The notes: generated by a model not told the origin, from the sequence alone. 64,000 nucleotides of DNA from CAZBLK01 sp964492715 (GCA_964492715.1 CAZBLK010000006.1:1-64000), one strand, 5' to 3'. Positions 50,439-59,981 are shown, counted from the first letter of the stretch. Made by a program: numbers and translations.

Positions 50439-51956
50439 TTACTTCACCTTCCTTTTTTTGGAAACACTTTTTGCTTGCCTAATTTCTGCATCGGGTCGTG
50501 AAAAAATTGGCCTGCGCTGCATTAAAGAAATTGGAAGCCGAACAATCGAGTCTTTAACATCGGTGCTTTCGTTAACGTTGCCCGAAACAAAAGGATAAAG
50601 GTATGGAATTGAAAAGCTTTTCAAACTGCAAAGGTGTATTGCAATTAGCAAAATAGCAATCCAAAAGCCAAAGAAGCCAAGCATTGCAGAAATTAAAATA
50701 ATTAAATACTTTAAAAGCCGAAAAGCATTTACAAGCGAAACATTTGGCAAAACAAAGCTGCAAATGCCTGTCATTGCAACGATAATTACAACAATTGGGC
50801 TTACAAGCCCAGCTTCAACAGCCGCCTGCCCAATAATTATACCGCCGACAATGCCAATTGTGCCGCCAATTGGCGCAGGAAGCCGCACACCAGCTTCTCG
50901 CAAAAGCTCGAAAGCAATGTCCATTATAAGCACCTCAATAACAACAGGGAACGGGACAGACTCTCTAGCCCCTGCAAGCTTAAACGCAAGCCGCATTGGC
51001 AGCATTGACGGGTGAAAAACAACCGTTGCAATGTAAAGCCCCGGAATTGTAAGCGCCAAAAAGCCAGCTAAAAAACGTAACATTCGCAAGAATGAAGAAA
51101 TTTCAAACCTTTGGTAATAGTCGTCAGGCGACTGAAACAGTGCGTTAAACGTAGTTGGCGCAATTAGCACAAACGGCGTGTTGTCAATTACAATTACAAT
51201 TCTGCCTTCAAGAATTGAAGCCGCCGCTTTGTCGGGGCGTTCGGTAGTTTGAAGCTGTGGAAACGGTGAAACCCAGTCGTTGTCTACAAGCTGTTCAACG
51301 TAGCCGCTTTCTAAAATTGCATCAATGTCAATTCGCTTTATGCGCTGGCGCAAGTCTTTTAAAATTTCAGGGCGAACTACGTCGGATAAGTACATTAAAG
51401 CTACGTCGGTACTGCTTCGCCGTCCAAGCTTTAGCTGTTCTACCTTTAGCCGTGTGTCACGTATTCTGCGCCTAATAAGCATTGTGTTAATGCGGAAAAC
51501 TTCGCTGAAGGCGTCTTTTGCGCCACGCATGTTTACCTCGGTTTCAGCGGATGGAACGCCACGGTTTGGATAACCTTTTGTTGAAACAACAAGTGCTTTT
51601 TCTGAGCCTTCCACAAAAACGACGGTGTCGCCTGTCATTACAGCAAGTGAAATATCATCAAGTGTTTCAACTTCCTTTATGTCAAGCGAGGTTATTCCGC
51701 TGTTCATAAGTGCTTCCATTACGTCGCCCAGCTCAAACATTGTTTGGGGCTGTGTTTGCCTAATTTCAAGCATTAAGCGGTACATTATGTTTTCATTTAT
51801 GCTAGTTGTGTTTACAAGCATGTCAATGTACGCAACAAATATTTTTATGTCAGCATTTTTTCCAATTGATATTTTTCTTTTTACAATGTCGCCGCAGTCT
51901 GTAAACAATTGGTCAAATGCTTTTATGTTTGTGTCTAAAACTTTAGAAATATGCAA
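50439..51956 (-). CDS. GerA/SpoVAF-type germination protein A subunit
   Basis: 505 residues from the TTG at 51956 (GGAGG 9 bases upstream). The N-terminal soluble domain includes GDTVVFVEGSEKALVVSTKG and NRGVPSAETEVNMRGAKDAF, the GerA signature region. The C-terminal half has about five membrane helices (AFELLREAGVRLPAPIGGTI). GerA subunits oligomerise into germinant-gated ion channels in the inner spore membrane. It leads the complete receptor operon of A, B and C subunits; expression in the forespore under SigG is expected but no promoter was identified. Confidence 0.94.
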   Translation of the reverse strand: MHISKVLDTNIKAFDQLFTDCGDIVKRKISIGKNADIKIFVAYIDMLVNTTSINENIMYRLMLEIRQTQPQTMFELGDVMEALMNSGITSLDIKEVETLDDISLAVMTGDTVVFVEGSEKALVVSTKGYPNRGVPSAETEVNMRGAKDAFSEVFRINTMLIRRRIRDTRLKVEQLKLGRRSSTDVALMYLSDVVRPEILKDLRQRIKRIDIDAILESGYVEQLVDNDWVSPFPQLQTTERPDKAAASILEGRIVIVIDNTPFVLIAPTTFNALFQSPDDYYQRFEISSFLRMLRFLAGFLALTIPGLYIATVVFHPSMLPMRLAFKLAGARESVPFPVVIEVLIMDIAFELLREAGVRLPAPIGGTIGIVGGIIIGQAAVEAGLVSPIVVIIVAMTGICSFVLPNVSLVNAFRLLKYLIILISAMLGFFGFWIAILLIAIHLCSLKSFSIPYLYPFVSGNVNESTDVKDSIVRLPISLMQRRPIFSRPDAEIRQAKSVSKKRKVK

Positions 51957-52090
51957 TAAAACCACTCCTCCCTTATTTTAACTTTTTTTGTTTCAGCTTT
52001 TTTGTTTCAGTTATTTTTAGTTTCTGGAAATTGGGGAAAATTATACGAGCATATGAAAAAGTGATTAGATTTGCGATTATAGTTATATTT

Positions 52091-52155
52091 TTAACAAATG
52101 CATTTTTCTTCATTCAAAACCATTTACTATTTTTCTAAATATGGTATAATAATAT
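52091..52155 (+). repeat. Promoter-bearing direct repeat, copy 1
   Basis: About 65 bases that recur at 52780-52844; the last 43 are identical. It contains TATAAT at 52145-52150 with TTTACT upstream and so serves as the promoter of the toxin-antitoxin pair. Confidence 0.75.
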
Positions 52156-52186
52156 TATTTAACAACCATTTCAAGGAAGTGAGCAA

Positions 52187-52429
52187 GTGCAAATACTTTT
52201 ATCAAAGCAAGCAATAAAGTTTTTGGATAGCCTCAATAAAAAACAACTTATTATGATTAAAGATTCCATCAATGGTTTGTTGGAAACTCCTCCAAAAGGA
52301 AACATTAAAAAGCTTCGCAATTATACAAGTGATTTTCGTTTAAAAGTTGCAAACATAAGAATTTTGTATGATATATCAGAAAATTATATAAGAGTAAATA
52401 AGATAGATTATCGCAATAATTTATACTGA
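52187..52429 (+). CDS. RelE/ParE family toxin
   Basis: 80 residues from a GTG start with AAGGAAG upstream. LLSKQAIKFLDSLNKKQ, IKDSINGLLETPPKGNIKKL and DFRLKVANIRILYDISENYI follow the RelE/ParE fold with basic residues in the last strands (KLRNYTSDFRLKV, VNKIDYR). Such toxins cut mRNA at the ribosome or poison gyrase. The toxin gene comes first and the putative antitoxin 25 bases later, a reversed order known for several RelE-type systems. Confidence 0.85.
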   Translation: MQILLSKQAIKFLDSLNKKQLIMIKDSINGLLETPPKGNIKKLRNYTSDFRLKVANIRILYDISENYIRVNKIDYRNNLY

Positions 52430-52454
52430 GATTTATACTTTGAGGTGAATATGT

Positions 52455-52658
52455 ATGACTGATGAAAGAATAAAGCTTCACAAGGCAGTAGACATAATTC
52501 CAGAAGCCGACTTGCCAAGAATTTGCGCCATGATATACGCTTATATTGAAAGCGGTGATGAGGTTTTGTCAGAAGACGAGGAACTTGAGTTAGCACAGAT
52601 AAAAAACGGAGATTATATTGACGCAAATGTTTATTGGACACAAAGAGGGGTAAATTAA
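52455..52658 (+). CDS. Putative antitoxin
   Basis: 67 residues, acidic, directly after the RelE-type toxin. The N-terminal part (RIKLHKAVDIIPEADLPRI) is amphipathic and the rest has LSEDEELELAQIKNGDY, a pattern seen in small antitoxins that wrap around RelE toxins. No separate DNA-binding domain is obvious. GAGGTGA precedes the ATG. The call rests mainly on its position and size. Confidence 0.7.
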   Translation: MTDERIKLHKAVDIIPEADLPRICAMIYAYIESGDEVLSEDEELELAQIKNGDYIDANVYWTQRGVN

Positions 52659-52670
52659 TAAATGGATAGT

Positions 52671-52768
52671 TAGGGTGTGTTTTAAAATAAAATTTTAAAA
52701 CACACCCTAAAAAATAAGTACAGTTATAAAAAACACTTTGGTTTTTTGTAGCTGTACTTATTTTTATA
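52671..52768 (+). terminator. Palindrome and terminator after the toxin-antitoxin pair
   Basis: TAGGGTGTGTTTTAAAAT (52671-52688) is followed 3 bases later by its exact complement (52692-52709); the end resembles the GGGYGTGTT element ends, so it may be two ends joined. A second hairpin, AAATAAGTACAG...CTGTACTTATTTTT (52711-52768), is a conventional terminator. Confidence 0.7.
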
Positions 52769-52779
52769 ATGTCAAATCT

Positions 52780-52844
52780 TTAACAACTTCAATTTTCTTC
52801 CTTCAAAACCATTTACTATTTTTCTAAATATGGTATAATAATAT
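52780..52844 (+). repeat. Promoter-bearing direct repeat, copy 2
   Basis: Near-identical to 52091-52155, including the TATAAT (52834-52839). No gene follows it; an inverted-repeat element begins at about 52857. The toxin-antitoxin genes lie between the two copies. Confidence 0.75.
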
Positions 52845-52856
52845 AGTTGAAGATTA

Positions 52857-53017
52857 AGTGGTGCTTGAAAATCCATTTTAGCATCTTTTAGGTAAATTTT
52901 ATTAATTGCTTTGTCAGCAAAAACATTTCGTACCTTTGGGTACGTGCGGTTTTCGCTTACTCGCACTTTGTAAAATTTTCTGCAAAATCCACTTAAAGCT
53001 ATTTTTCAAACACGCCC
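52857..53017. repeat. About 160-bp inverted-repeat element (MITE-like)
   Basis: Right end TTTTTCAAACACGCCC followed by TA; left end GTGGTGCTTGAAAAT is its imperfect complement. Inner arms fold back (ATCCATTTTAGC with GCAAAATCCACTT; GTAAATTTTA with TGTAAAATTTT). The 161-base length equals that of the element at 60027. It separates copy 2 of the promoter repeat from nifJ. Confidence 0.6.
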
Positions 53018-53107
53018 TAAAATGTAATACAAATATATAGCAGACTATAGTCTGCACCAAATTTTAATTTGTTTACGTTTTTAAATATTCAAAGGAGGGT
53101 TTTATAA

Positions 53108-56100
53108 ATGGCAAAAAACATGAAAACCATGGACGGTAACGCCGCTGCTGCTTATGTTTCATATGCTTTTACAGAAGTAGCTGGCATTTACCCAATTACG
53201 CCATCTTCACCAATGGCAGAAATTACCGACGAGTGGGCTGCTAACGGAAAGAAAAACATTTTTGGACAAACCGTTAAAGTTGTAGAGCTTCAATCAGAAG
53301 CTGGTGCTGCTGGCGTTGTTCACGGCTCTTTGGCTGTTGGTGCTTTGACTACAACTTACACAGCTTCTCAAGGGCTTCTTTTAATGATTCCTAATATGTA
53401 TAAAATTGCTGGTGAGCTTTTGCCTGGCGTAATTCACGTTTCGGCACGTGCAATTTCTGCACACGCTTTGTCAATTTTCGGCGACCACCAAGACGTTATG
53501 GCTTGCCGCCAAACTGGTTTTGCTATGCTTGCTTCTTCAAGCGTGCAAGAAGTAATGGACTTGGGCGCTGTTGCACATTTAAGCTCGCTTACAGCACGTG
53601 TTCCTTTTGTACATTTCTTTGATGGCTTCCGTACATCACACGAAATTCAAAAAATTGAAACACTTGATTATGACGACTTGGCTAAAATTTTTGACTGGGA
53701 AGCACTTAACGAGTTCAGACGCAGTGCATTAAACCCAGAACACCCAATTCTTCGTGGTTCGGCACAAAACCCTGACATTTACTTCCAAGGACGTGAAATG
53801 TCAAACCCTTACTACGATGCTACTCCTGCAATTGTTGAAAAATATTTAGCAGAAATTAACAAGCTTACAGGCAGAGACTACAAGTTGTTTAACTATTACG
53901 GCGCAGAAGACGCTGACAGAGTTATCATCGCTATGGGCTCGGCTTGTGATGCTATTAAAGAAACTATCGACTACTTAAACTCAAAAGGCGAAAAGGTTGG
54001 CCTTGTAAACGTTCACCTTTACAGACCATTCTCAATTGAACACTTTATTGCAGCAGTTCCAAAAACTGCAAAGAAAATTTGTGTTCTTGACAGAACAAAA
54101 GAGCCAGGCGCACTTGGCGAACCTTTGTACCTTGACGTTTGCACAGCTTACTTTGAAAAAGGCGAACGCCCAGTTATCGTTGGCGGACGCTACGGCTTAG
54201 GTTCAAAGGAAGTTACTCCTGCTGGAATTATGGCTGTTTATGAAAACTTAAAGAGCGACAACCCAAGAAACCACTTTACTTTTGGTATCGTAGACGACGT
54301 TACAAACTTGTCGCTTGAAGTGGGCAAAGAAATTGACGTTACACCAGAAGGCACAATTAGCTGCAAGTTCTGGGGTCTTGGTTCAGACGGTACAGTTGGT
54401 GCAAACAAAAACAGCATCAAAATTATCGGCGACCACACAGAAATGTATGCACAAGCTTACTTTGCCTACGACTCTAAAAAGTCGGGCGGCGTAACAACTT
54501 CGCACCTTCGTTTTGGTAAACAGCAAATTCGTTCTAGCTACCTTGTAAACAGAGCCGACTTTGTTGCTTGCCACAACGCTTCTTACGTGGACAAGTACGA
54601 CATGGTTGAAGACTTAAAGGACGGCGGAACTTTCCTTTTGAACTGCACATGGGACGAAAGCGAGCTTGAACAAAAGCTTCCAGCAAAGATGAAAAGATAC
54701 ATTGCAGAACATAACATTAAGTTCTACACAATTGACGGTACAGCTATTGCTAGGTCGTTAGGGCTTGGCAACCGCATTAACACTGTGCTTCAAGCAGCGT
54801 TCTTTAGCCTTGCTAACATTATTCCAATTGAAGAAGCTGTTAACTACATGAAGCAAGCTAACGAAAAGTCTTACGGCAAGAAGGGCGAAAAAGTTGTTAG
54901 CATGAACAACGCTGCTGTTGACGAAGGCGTTAAAGGCGCTAAGCTTGTTAGCGTTCCTGAAAGCTGGAAAACAGTTGCTGATGCTCCAAAGGAAGACAAC
55001 AGCCACTTGCCTAAGTTTATCACTGAAATTCTTCAACCTATTAACGCTCTTAAAGGCGACTTGTTGCCTGTTAGCGCATTTAAGGGGCTTGAAGACGGAC
55101 GTCTTATGCAAGGTTCTTCTGCTTACGAAAAGCGTGGCATTGCTGTAAACGTTCCTCAATGGATTCCAGAAAACTGTATCCAATGTAACCAATGCTCATA
55201 CATTTGCCCACACGCTACAGTTAGACCTTTCTTGGTTGACGCTGACGAAAAGGCAAACGCTCCAGAAGGCTTTGTTACTAAAAAGGCTGTTGGCGCAGGG
55301 CTTGATGCGTATGAATACAGAATTCAAATTGACCCACTTGACTGTACAGGTTGCGGCAACTGCGCACAAGTTTGCCCAGCTAAGGAAAAGGCGCTCGTTA
55401 TGAAGCCTATGGAAGAACAACTTCCTCAAATGGAAAACTGGTACTACGCTCTTTCATTAAAGCGTAAAGCAAACCCACTTAACAAAGAAACAGTTAAGGG
55501 CAGCCAGTTTGAATTGCCACTGTTTGAATATTCAGGCGCATGTGCAGGCTGTGGTGAAACACCTTATGTTAAGCTTATTACTCAATTGTACGGCGACAGA
55601 ATGTACATTGCAAACGCAACAGGCTGTTCTTCAATTTACAGCGGCTCTGCACCTTCGACTCCTTACACAACAAACGCAAAAGGTCAAGGTCCTGCTTGGG
55701 CAAGTTCATTGTTTGAAGACAACGCTGAATACGGCTTGGGCATGTACGTTGCTGTAAAGCAAATTAGAGAAGGCTTGGCAGAAAAAGTTTCTAAGCTTGC
55801 TTCAATTGTAACAGACGAAAAGGCTAAGGCTGTGCTTCAAGCTTGGCTTGACACAATGGACGACGGCGAAGCAAGCAAGAAAACTTCTGCTGATGTGGTT
55901 GAGCTTCTTGAAGGCTGCATGGGTGAATACGGTGAGGAAGCTGTTGCTTTGACTAAGGCTATTTTTGCTGACAAAGACCACCTTGTTAAAAAGTCACAAT
56001 GGATTATCGGCGGTGACGGCTGGGCTTACGACATTGGTTTCGGCGGACTTGACCACGTAATTGCTTCTGGCGACGATGTAAACATTCTTATTCTTGACAC

Positions 56101-56626
56101 AGAGCTTTACTCAAACACTGGCGGACAGTCAAGCAAGGCTACTCCTACAGGTTCTGTAGTTAAGTTTGCTGCAAGTGGTAAGAAAATTCGCAAAAAAGAC
56201 CTTGGTAGAATGGCTATGACTTATGGCTACGTATACGTTGCACAAGTTGCAATGGGCGCAAACCAAAACCAACTTATAAAGGCTATTACAGAAGCTGAAA
56301 AGTACAAAGGGCCTTCAGTTATCATTGCATACGCTCCATGTATTAACCATGGTATAAACATGGGTCTTACACAGCTTGAAATGAAGCGTGCGGTTGAATG
56401 CGGCTACTGGCACTTGTACAGGTACAACCCAATGCTTGAGAAGGAAGGTAAAAATCCTTTTACTCTTGACTCAAAAGAGCCAACAGCTAGCTTCCAAGAC
56501 TACATTAACAATGAAGGACGTTATACTGCTCTTAAAATTACGTTCCCTGAGGTTGCTGACGAGTTGTTCCAAGCTGCCGAAGAAGACGCAAAGAGAAGGT
56601 ATGAGGAGTACAAAAAGTTGGTGTAA
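53108..56626 (+). CDS. nifJ: Pyruvate:ferredoxin (flavodoxin) oxidoreductase
   Basis: 1172 residues, the single-chain form. Domain order is complete: the pyrimidine-binding TPP domain (DGNAAAAYVSYAFTEVAGIYP), transketolase C-like and gamma domains, a two [4Fe-4S] ferredoxin domain (CIQCNQCSYICPHA and CTGCGNCAQVCPAK), and the pyrophosphate-binding TPP domain (GGDGWAYDIGFGGLDH, ILDTELYSNTGGQ). The extra cluster near CAGCGETPY is present. It converts pyruvate and CoA to acetyl-CoA, CO2 and reduced ferredoxin, the core of anaerobic energy metabolism. A strong AAAGGAGGG site and biased codon use suggest high expression. Confidence 0.97.
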   Translation: MAKNMKTMDGNAAAAYVSYAFTEVAGIYPITPSSPMAEITDEWAANGKKNIFGQTVKVVELQSEAGAAGVVHGSLAVGALTTTYTASQGLLLMIPNMYKIAGELLPGVIHVSARAISAHALSIFGDHQDVMACRQTGFAMLASSSVQEVMDLGAVAHLSSLTARVPFVHFFDGFRTSHEIQKIETLDYDDLAKIFDWEALNEFRRSALNPEHPILRGSAQNPDIYFQGREMSNPYYDATPAIVEKYLAEINKLTGRDYKLFNYYGAEDADRVIIAMGSACDAIKETIDYLNSKGEKVGLVNVHLYRPFSIEHFIAAVPKTAKKICVLDRTKEPGALGEPLYLDVCTAYFEKGERPVIVGGRYGLGSKEVTPAGIMAVYENLKSDNPRNHFTFGIVDDVTNLSLEVGKEIDVTPEGTISCKFWGLGSDGTVGANKNSIKIIGDHTEMYAQAYFAYDSKKSGGVTTSHLRFGKQQIRSSYLVNRADFVACHNASYVDKYDMVEDLKDGGTFLLNCTWDESELEQKLPAKMKRYIAEHNIKFYTIDGTAIARSLGLGNRINTVLQAAFFSLANIIPIEEAVNYMKQANEKSYGKKGEKVVSMNNAAVDEGVKGAKLVSVPESWKTVADAPKEDNSHLPKFITEILQPINALKGDLLPVSAFKGLEDGRLMQGSSAYEKRGIAVNVPQWIPENCIQCNQCSYICPHATVRPFLVDADEKANAPEGFVTKKAVGAGLDAYEYRIQIDPLDCTGCGNCAQVCPAKEKALVMKPMEEQLPQMENWYYALSLKRKANPLNKETVKGSQFELPLFEYSGACAGCGETPYVKLITQLYGDRMYIANATGCSSIYSGSAPSTPYTTNAKGQGPAWASSLFEDNAEYGLGMYVAVKQIREGLAEKVSKLASIVTDEKAKAVLQAWLDTMDDGEASKKTSADVVELLEGCMGEYGEEAVALTKAIFADKDHLVKKSQWIIGGDGWAYDIGFGGLDHVIASGDDVNILILDTELYSNTGGQSSKATPTGSVVKFAASGKKIRKKDLGRMAMTYGYVYVAQVAMGANQNQLIKAITEAEKYKGPSVIIAYAPCINHGINMGLTQLEMKRAVECGYWHLYRYNPMLEKEGKNPFTLDSKEPTASFQDYINNEGRYTALKITFPEVADELFQAAEEDAKRRYEEYKKLV

Positions 56627-56661
56627 GTTATTTACCCATTTTTTAACTGCATAGATTAAAC

Positions 56662-56706
56662 TTATTACACCACCTATTTTTCAACATGTTATAGGTGGTG
56701 TAATCT
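56662..56706 (+). terminator. Terminator of nifJ
   Basis: ATTACACCACCTAT...ATAGGTGGTGTAAT followed by CTTTAATT; perfect 14-base arms. Confidence 0.8.
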
Positions 56707-56814
56707 TTAATTAGGAATGTTGTAAAATTTGGCTCTTAGGTGCAACGCACCTTGATGCCATTTTGAAGCTATAGAATATAGATAAATAACTAATTTGTAT
56801 TGAGGAGTGGTCAT

Positions 56815-57615
56815 GTGGAGCAGCAACGGCTGGATTTTTTGGGTTATACAGAATTGGAGACAGAGCAAAATGAAATTATTCAATATGAAAATATATTGCA
56901 TGATTTAAAAACGTCTCTTTCAATTATTTACAATCAAATTCTTTTGCTTGAAAAGTCGCCCAACATGCAGCCAGACTCTTTAAAGCTTGTTCAAGACATG
57001 AAAAGGCAATGGTTTAAAATTATTAAAATGATAAATGACGTAAACGACTCACGAGATATTAAAAACGACAGAATGCAGCCAAAGCTTCGCAACATTGACA
57101 TCGTTTCTTTAATTTCTAACATTGTTGACTCGGTTAGGCTTCTGGCACAAAAAAAGTGTATTACCATTTTGTTTGAATCAGATGAAAAAGAAAAGGTTAT
57201 GGCGACTGACAGGGAAATGGTTGAACGTATTTTACTTAACTTATTATCAAACGCAATTAAATTTACTTTGGAAAACGGAAAAATAATAGTTAACTTAGTT
57301 TTTGACCAAGAATATATACATATTAGCATAAAGGACACAGGCGTAGGAATTAGCTCTGACGAAATGCCGCACATTCAAGAAAGGTACTACCGTGGTTTTA
57401 CAAACGGGTACATAAAAGGCTCTGGCATTGGGCTTACAATTGTTAAGCAGCTTACAGAGCTTTTAAGCGGCGAGTTTTATGTAAACAGGCTTGAAGTTGG
57501 CACAGAAATGGTAGTCGAGCTTCCGTGCAAGCTTATTTACAGCGTGCCTGTGCAGTTGCAGTTGATTGACGACTTTTATTCTGAAAATATTATGCAAATT
57601 GAGCTGACGGACTAG
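56815..57615 (+). CDS. Soluble sensor histidine kinase
   Basis: 266 residues from a GTG start (GAGGAG upstream). There is no membrane segment and no recognisable sensor; about 25 residues precede the phosphoacceptor His29 in ILHDLKTSLSII. The HATPase has the N box NLLSNAIKFT, G1 DTGVGISSDE, F box YYRGF and G2 GSGIGLTIVKQL, so it should be active. No response regulator gene is adjacent. Such short cytosolic kinases often work with partner proteins or report on a cytoplasmic state; the input is unknown. Confidence 0.88.
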   Translation: MEQQRLDFLGYTELETEQNEIIQYENILHDLKTSLSIIYNQILLLEKSPNMQPDSLKLVQDMKRQWFKIIKMINDVNDSRDIKNDRMQPKLRNIDIVSLISNIVDSVRLLAQKKCITILFESDEKEKVMATDREMVERILLNLLSNAIKFTLENGKIIVNLVFDQEYIHISIKDTGVGISSDEMPHIQERYYRGFTNGYIKGSGIGLTIVKQLTELLSGEFYVNRLEVGTEMVVELPCKLIYSVPVQLQLIDDFYSENIMQIELTD

Positions 57616-57625
57616 GAAAACTTTT

Positions 57626-57742
57626 TGGGGGAAAGAACCTTTTTTCAAACGGCGAAAAAAGGCTCTTTCCCCCAAACCACCTATCTCCAAAAAAGCCGAA
57701 CAAAAAGAAGTGGCACAGGTTTAAACCTATGCCACTTTTATT
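57626..57742. terminator. Two hairpin terminators between convergent genes
   Basis: TTGGGGGAAAGA...TCTTTCCCCCAA (about 57627-57676) follows the kinase gene. AAGTGGCA-c-AGGTTTAAACCT-a-TGCCACTT (57708-57737) with a T run lies before the gap stop and can serve both directions. Confidence 0.8.
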
Positions 57743-57752
57743 TTTAAAAAGA

Positions 57753-58760
57753 TTACTTTGCGTCAACAGTAGCCATGTGTGAAATAAGGTCAAGAACCTT
57801 GTTTGAATAGCCCCATTCGTTGTCGTACCAAGAAACAAGCTTAACGAAGTTGCTGTTAAGTGCGATACCAGCAGAAGCATCAAAAATTGATGTGCAAGAT
57901 TCGCCAATAAAGTCGCTTGAAACTACAGCGTCTTCTGTGTAAGCAAGAATACCCTTTAACTCGTTTTCTGAAGCCTTTTTAACAACAGCCTTAATTTCTT
58001 CATAAGAAGCAGCCTTGTCCAAACGGCAAGTAAGGTCTACTACAGAAACGTCAACTGTAGGAACTCTGAAAGCCATGCCTGTAAGCTTGCCTTTAAGCTT
58101 TGGAATAACTTCGCCAACAGCCTTTGCAGCACCAGTTGAAGAAGGAATGATGTTTGCAGCAGCAGCACGACCACCACGCCAGTCTTTCTTTGAAGGGCCA
58201 TCAACAGTTTTTTGAGTAGCTGTTGTTGCATGAACTGTAGTCATTAAGCCTTCAACGATACCAAAGTTGTCGTTTATAACTTTTGCTAAAGGAGCAAGGC
58301 AGTTTGTAGTGCAAGAAGCGTTAGAAACCACGTTTAAGTCTGTAGTATATTCGTCGTGGTTTACACCCATAACAAACATTCTAGCGTCTTTAGAAGGTGC
58401 AGAAATAACAACTTTCTTTGCGCCGCCAGTAAAGTGTGCAGAAGCACCAGCTACGTCAGTGAAAACGCCTGTTGATTCAACAACATAGTCTGCGCCTGCT
58501 TCGCCCCATTTAATTTCTTCTGGCTTCATGCAGTTAAACACAGTAATTTCGTTTCCGTTAACAACAAGCTTGTCACCTTTAACAGAAATTTCGCCTTTAA
58601 AACGACCATGTACAGAATCGTACTTGAGCATGTAAACCATGTAATCAAGGTCAATGAAAGGGTCATTTATTGCAACAACTTGTAAGTTTGACTTCTCTAA
58701 AGAAGCACGAAATACAAGCCTGCCTATACGACCAAAACCATTAATACCAACTTTAACCAT
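57753..58760 (-). CDS. gap: Glyceraldehyde-3-phosphate dehydrogenase
   Basis: 335 residues. VKVGINGFGRIGRLVFRA is the NAD-binding start; the catalytic Cys is in NASCTTNCLAPLAKV and the His in TTVHATTATQKTVDG. It forms 1,3-bisphosphoglycerate in glycolysis. GGAGG precedes the ATG. The gene stands alone here; pgk is not adjacent. Codon use is biased as for abundant proteins. Confidence 0.97.
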   Translation of the reverse strand: MVKVGINGFGRIGRLVFRASLEKSNLQVVAINDPFIDLDYMVYMLKYDSVHGRFKGEISVKGDKLVVNGNEITVFNCMKPEEIKWGEAGADYVVESTGVFTDVAGASAHFTGGAKKVVISAPSKDARMFVMGVNHDEYTTDLNVVSNASCTTNCLAPLAKVINDNFGIVEGLMTTVHATTATQKTVDGPSKKDWRGGRAAAANIIPSSTGAAKAVGEVIPKLKGKLTGMAFRVPTVDVSVVDLTCRLDKAASYEEIKAVVKKASENELKGILAYTEDAVVSSDFIGESCTSIFDASAGIALNSNFVKLVSWYDNEWGYSNKVLDLISHMATVDAK

Positions 58761-58958
58761 ATTAATCCTCCAATAACTTTAGTTTTGATATAATTATAAC
58801 ATAATTAGCAAATTAAGTCAAAGGCATGTTTAAATGTGGCAATAATAAAATTGCACAAAAATTTTCCAAAAAACTTAATTTTGTGTTAAAATAATATTGT
58901 CCTGCATACAAGCATATAATATTTATGCAAATTGAAAGCTAAAAGGTCTTTAATAAAT

Positions 58959-59016
58959 TGGGTCAAGGGGCAAACCGCTTGTGGTGGTTAGGGGCAGAAC
59001 CCCTTAGGTTTTTATG
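58959..59016. repeat. GC-rich repeat, worn copy
   Basis: GGGTCAAGGGGCAAaCCgCTTGtGGtGG followed by AGGGGCAGAACCCCTTAGG; several mismatches spoil the first hairpin. It is open in the frame of the next gene and gives a spurious N-terminal extension. Confidence 0.75.
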
Positions 59017-59056
59017 CCTTAAAGCCATACAACTACATAAAAACAAGGAGAAGATA

Positions 59057-59917
59057 ATGAAAACATTTATTTTAAATTTTCTAAAAGGGATAATAATTGG
59101 TGTTGCAAACATTATCCCAGGGGTTAGCGGCGGAACAATTGCCGTTGTTTTAAACGTCTTTGACGAATTAATCGGTGCAATAAACAACTTTTTTAAAGAC
59201 ATTAAGCGCTACTTGGTTTTTTTACTGCCAATTATTTTGGGCGTTGGCTTTGGAATTGTTGCGTTTAGCAGCTTAATTGAGTTTAGCCTAAGCACGTATT
59301 CGTTTCCAACAAGCACGTTTTTTGTAGGGCTTGTCGTTGGTAGCATTCCATTAATTTACAAAAAGGCTGCATCAAGCAAGTTTAAGCTTGGTTATGCTGT
59401 ACCGTTTGTTCTTGCGCTTGCGCTTGTTGTTTCCCTTTCATTAATAAAGGAAAGTAGCCCACTTGCAGGTGACAATGCTTCGCCGAACATGTTGTTTCTT
59501 CTTGTTGGTGGCATAATTGCATCGGCGGCAATGGTTGTTCCTGGTGTAAGCGGTTCTTTTATAATGATATTGTTAGGGCTTTATCCAAAAGTTATACATG
59601 CTGTTTCTGAAATAAAAGCTTTTATTTCAGCACCCACTGACATGCAGCTTTTAATTAGCATTTTAAAAGTTTTAGCTCCGCTCGGAATTGGTGTTTTGCT
59701 TGGTATTTTTATTATTTCTAAAGTTATTTCGGTTCTTTTAGAAAAGGCTCATGCCGTTACTTACTTTGCAATACTAGGGCTTATATTCGGTTCTATTTTT
59801 GGAATTTTTAATGACCCTATTACGTATCAAAGCGGTGTAAGTGCCATGTCAATTGGCGTTGGTGTTGTTACATTTATTGTTGGAACAGTTATTTCGCTGT
59901 TTTTAGGTAAGGAATAA
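59057..59917 (+). CDS. DUF368 (PopT-type) membrane protein
   Basis: 286 residues with about nine hydrophobic segments. GVANIIPGVSGGTIAVVLNV and a second AMVVPGVSGSFIMILLGLY are the two DUF368 half-repeats. Members (PopT) are transporters that recycle undecaprenyl phosphate across the membrane for wall and glycan synthesis; that role is known for some members and inferred here. The ATG at 59057 follows AAGGAG; the frame from 58958 runs through a repeat. It stands alone. Confidence 0.9.
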   Translation: MKTFILNFLKGIIIGVANIIPGVSGGTIAVVLNVFDELIGAINNFFKDIKRYLVFLLPIILGVGFGIVAFSSLIEFSLSTYSFPTSTFFVGLVVGSIPLIYKKAASSKFKLGYAVPFVLALALVVSLSLIKESSPLAGDNASPNMLFLLVGGIIASAAMVVPGVSGSFIMILLGLYPKVIHAVSEIKAFISAPTDMQLLISILKVLAPLGIGVLLGIFIISKVISVLLEKAHAVTYFAILGLIFGSIFGIFNDPITYQSGVSAMSIGVGVVTFIVGTVISLFLGKE

Positions 59918-59956
59918 AAAAATGGCGCTGAATAGTTTGTAAAGTTTGTAACATAA

Positions 59957-59981
59957 AGAGAGAGTGCGGCGAGCACTCTCT
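59957..59981 (+). terminator. Hairpin after the DUF368 gene
   Basis: GAGAGAGTGC-ggcga-GCACTCTCTC; perfect stem but no T run directly after. Confidence 0.55.

Noticed and set aside
58958..59056. N-terminal extension of the DUF368 protein
   Set aside because: It is encoded by the worn GC-rich repeat; the AAGGAG-preceded ATG at 59057 matches the family N-terminus.
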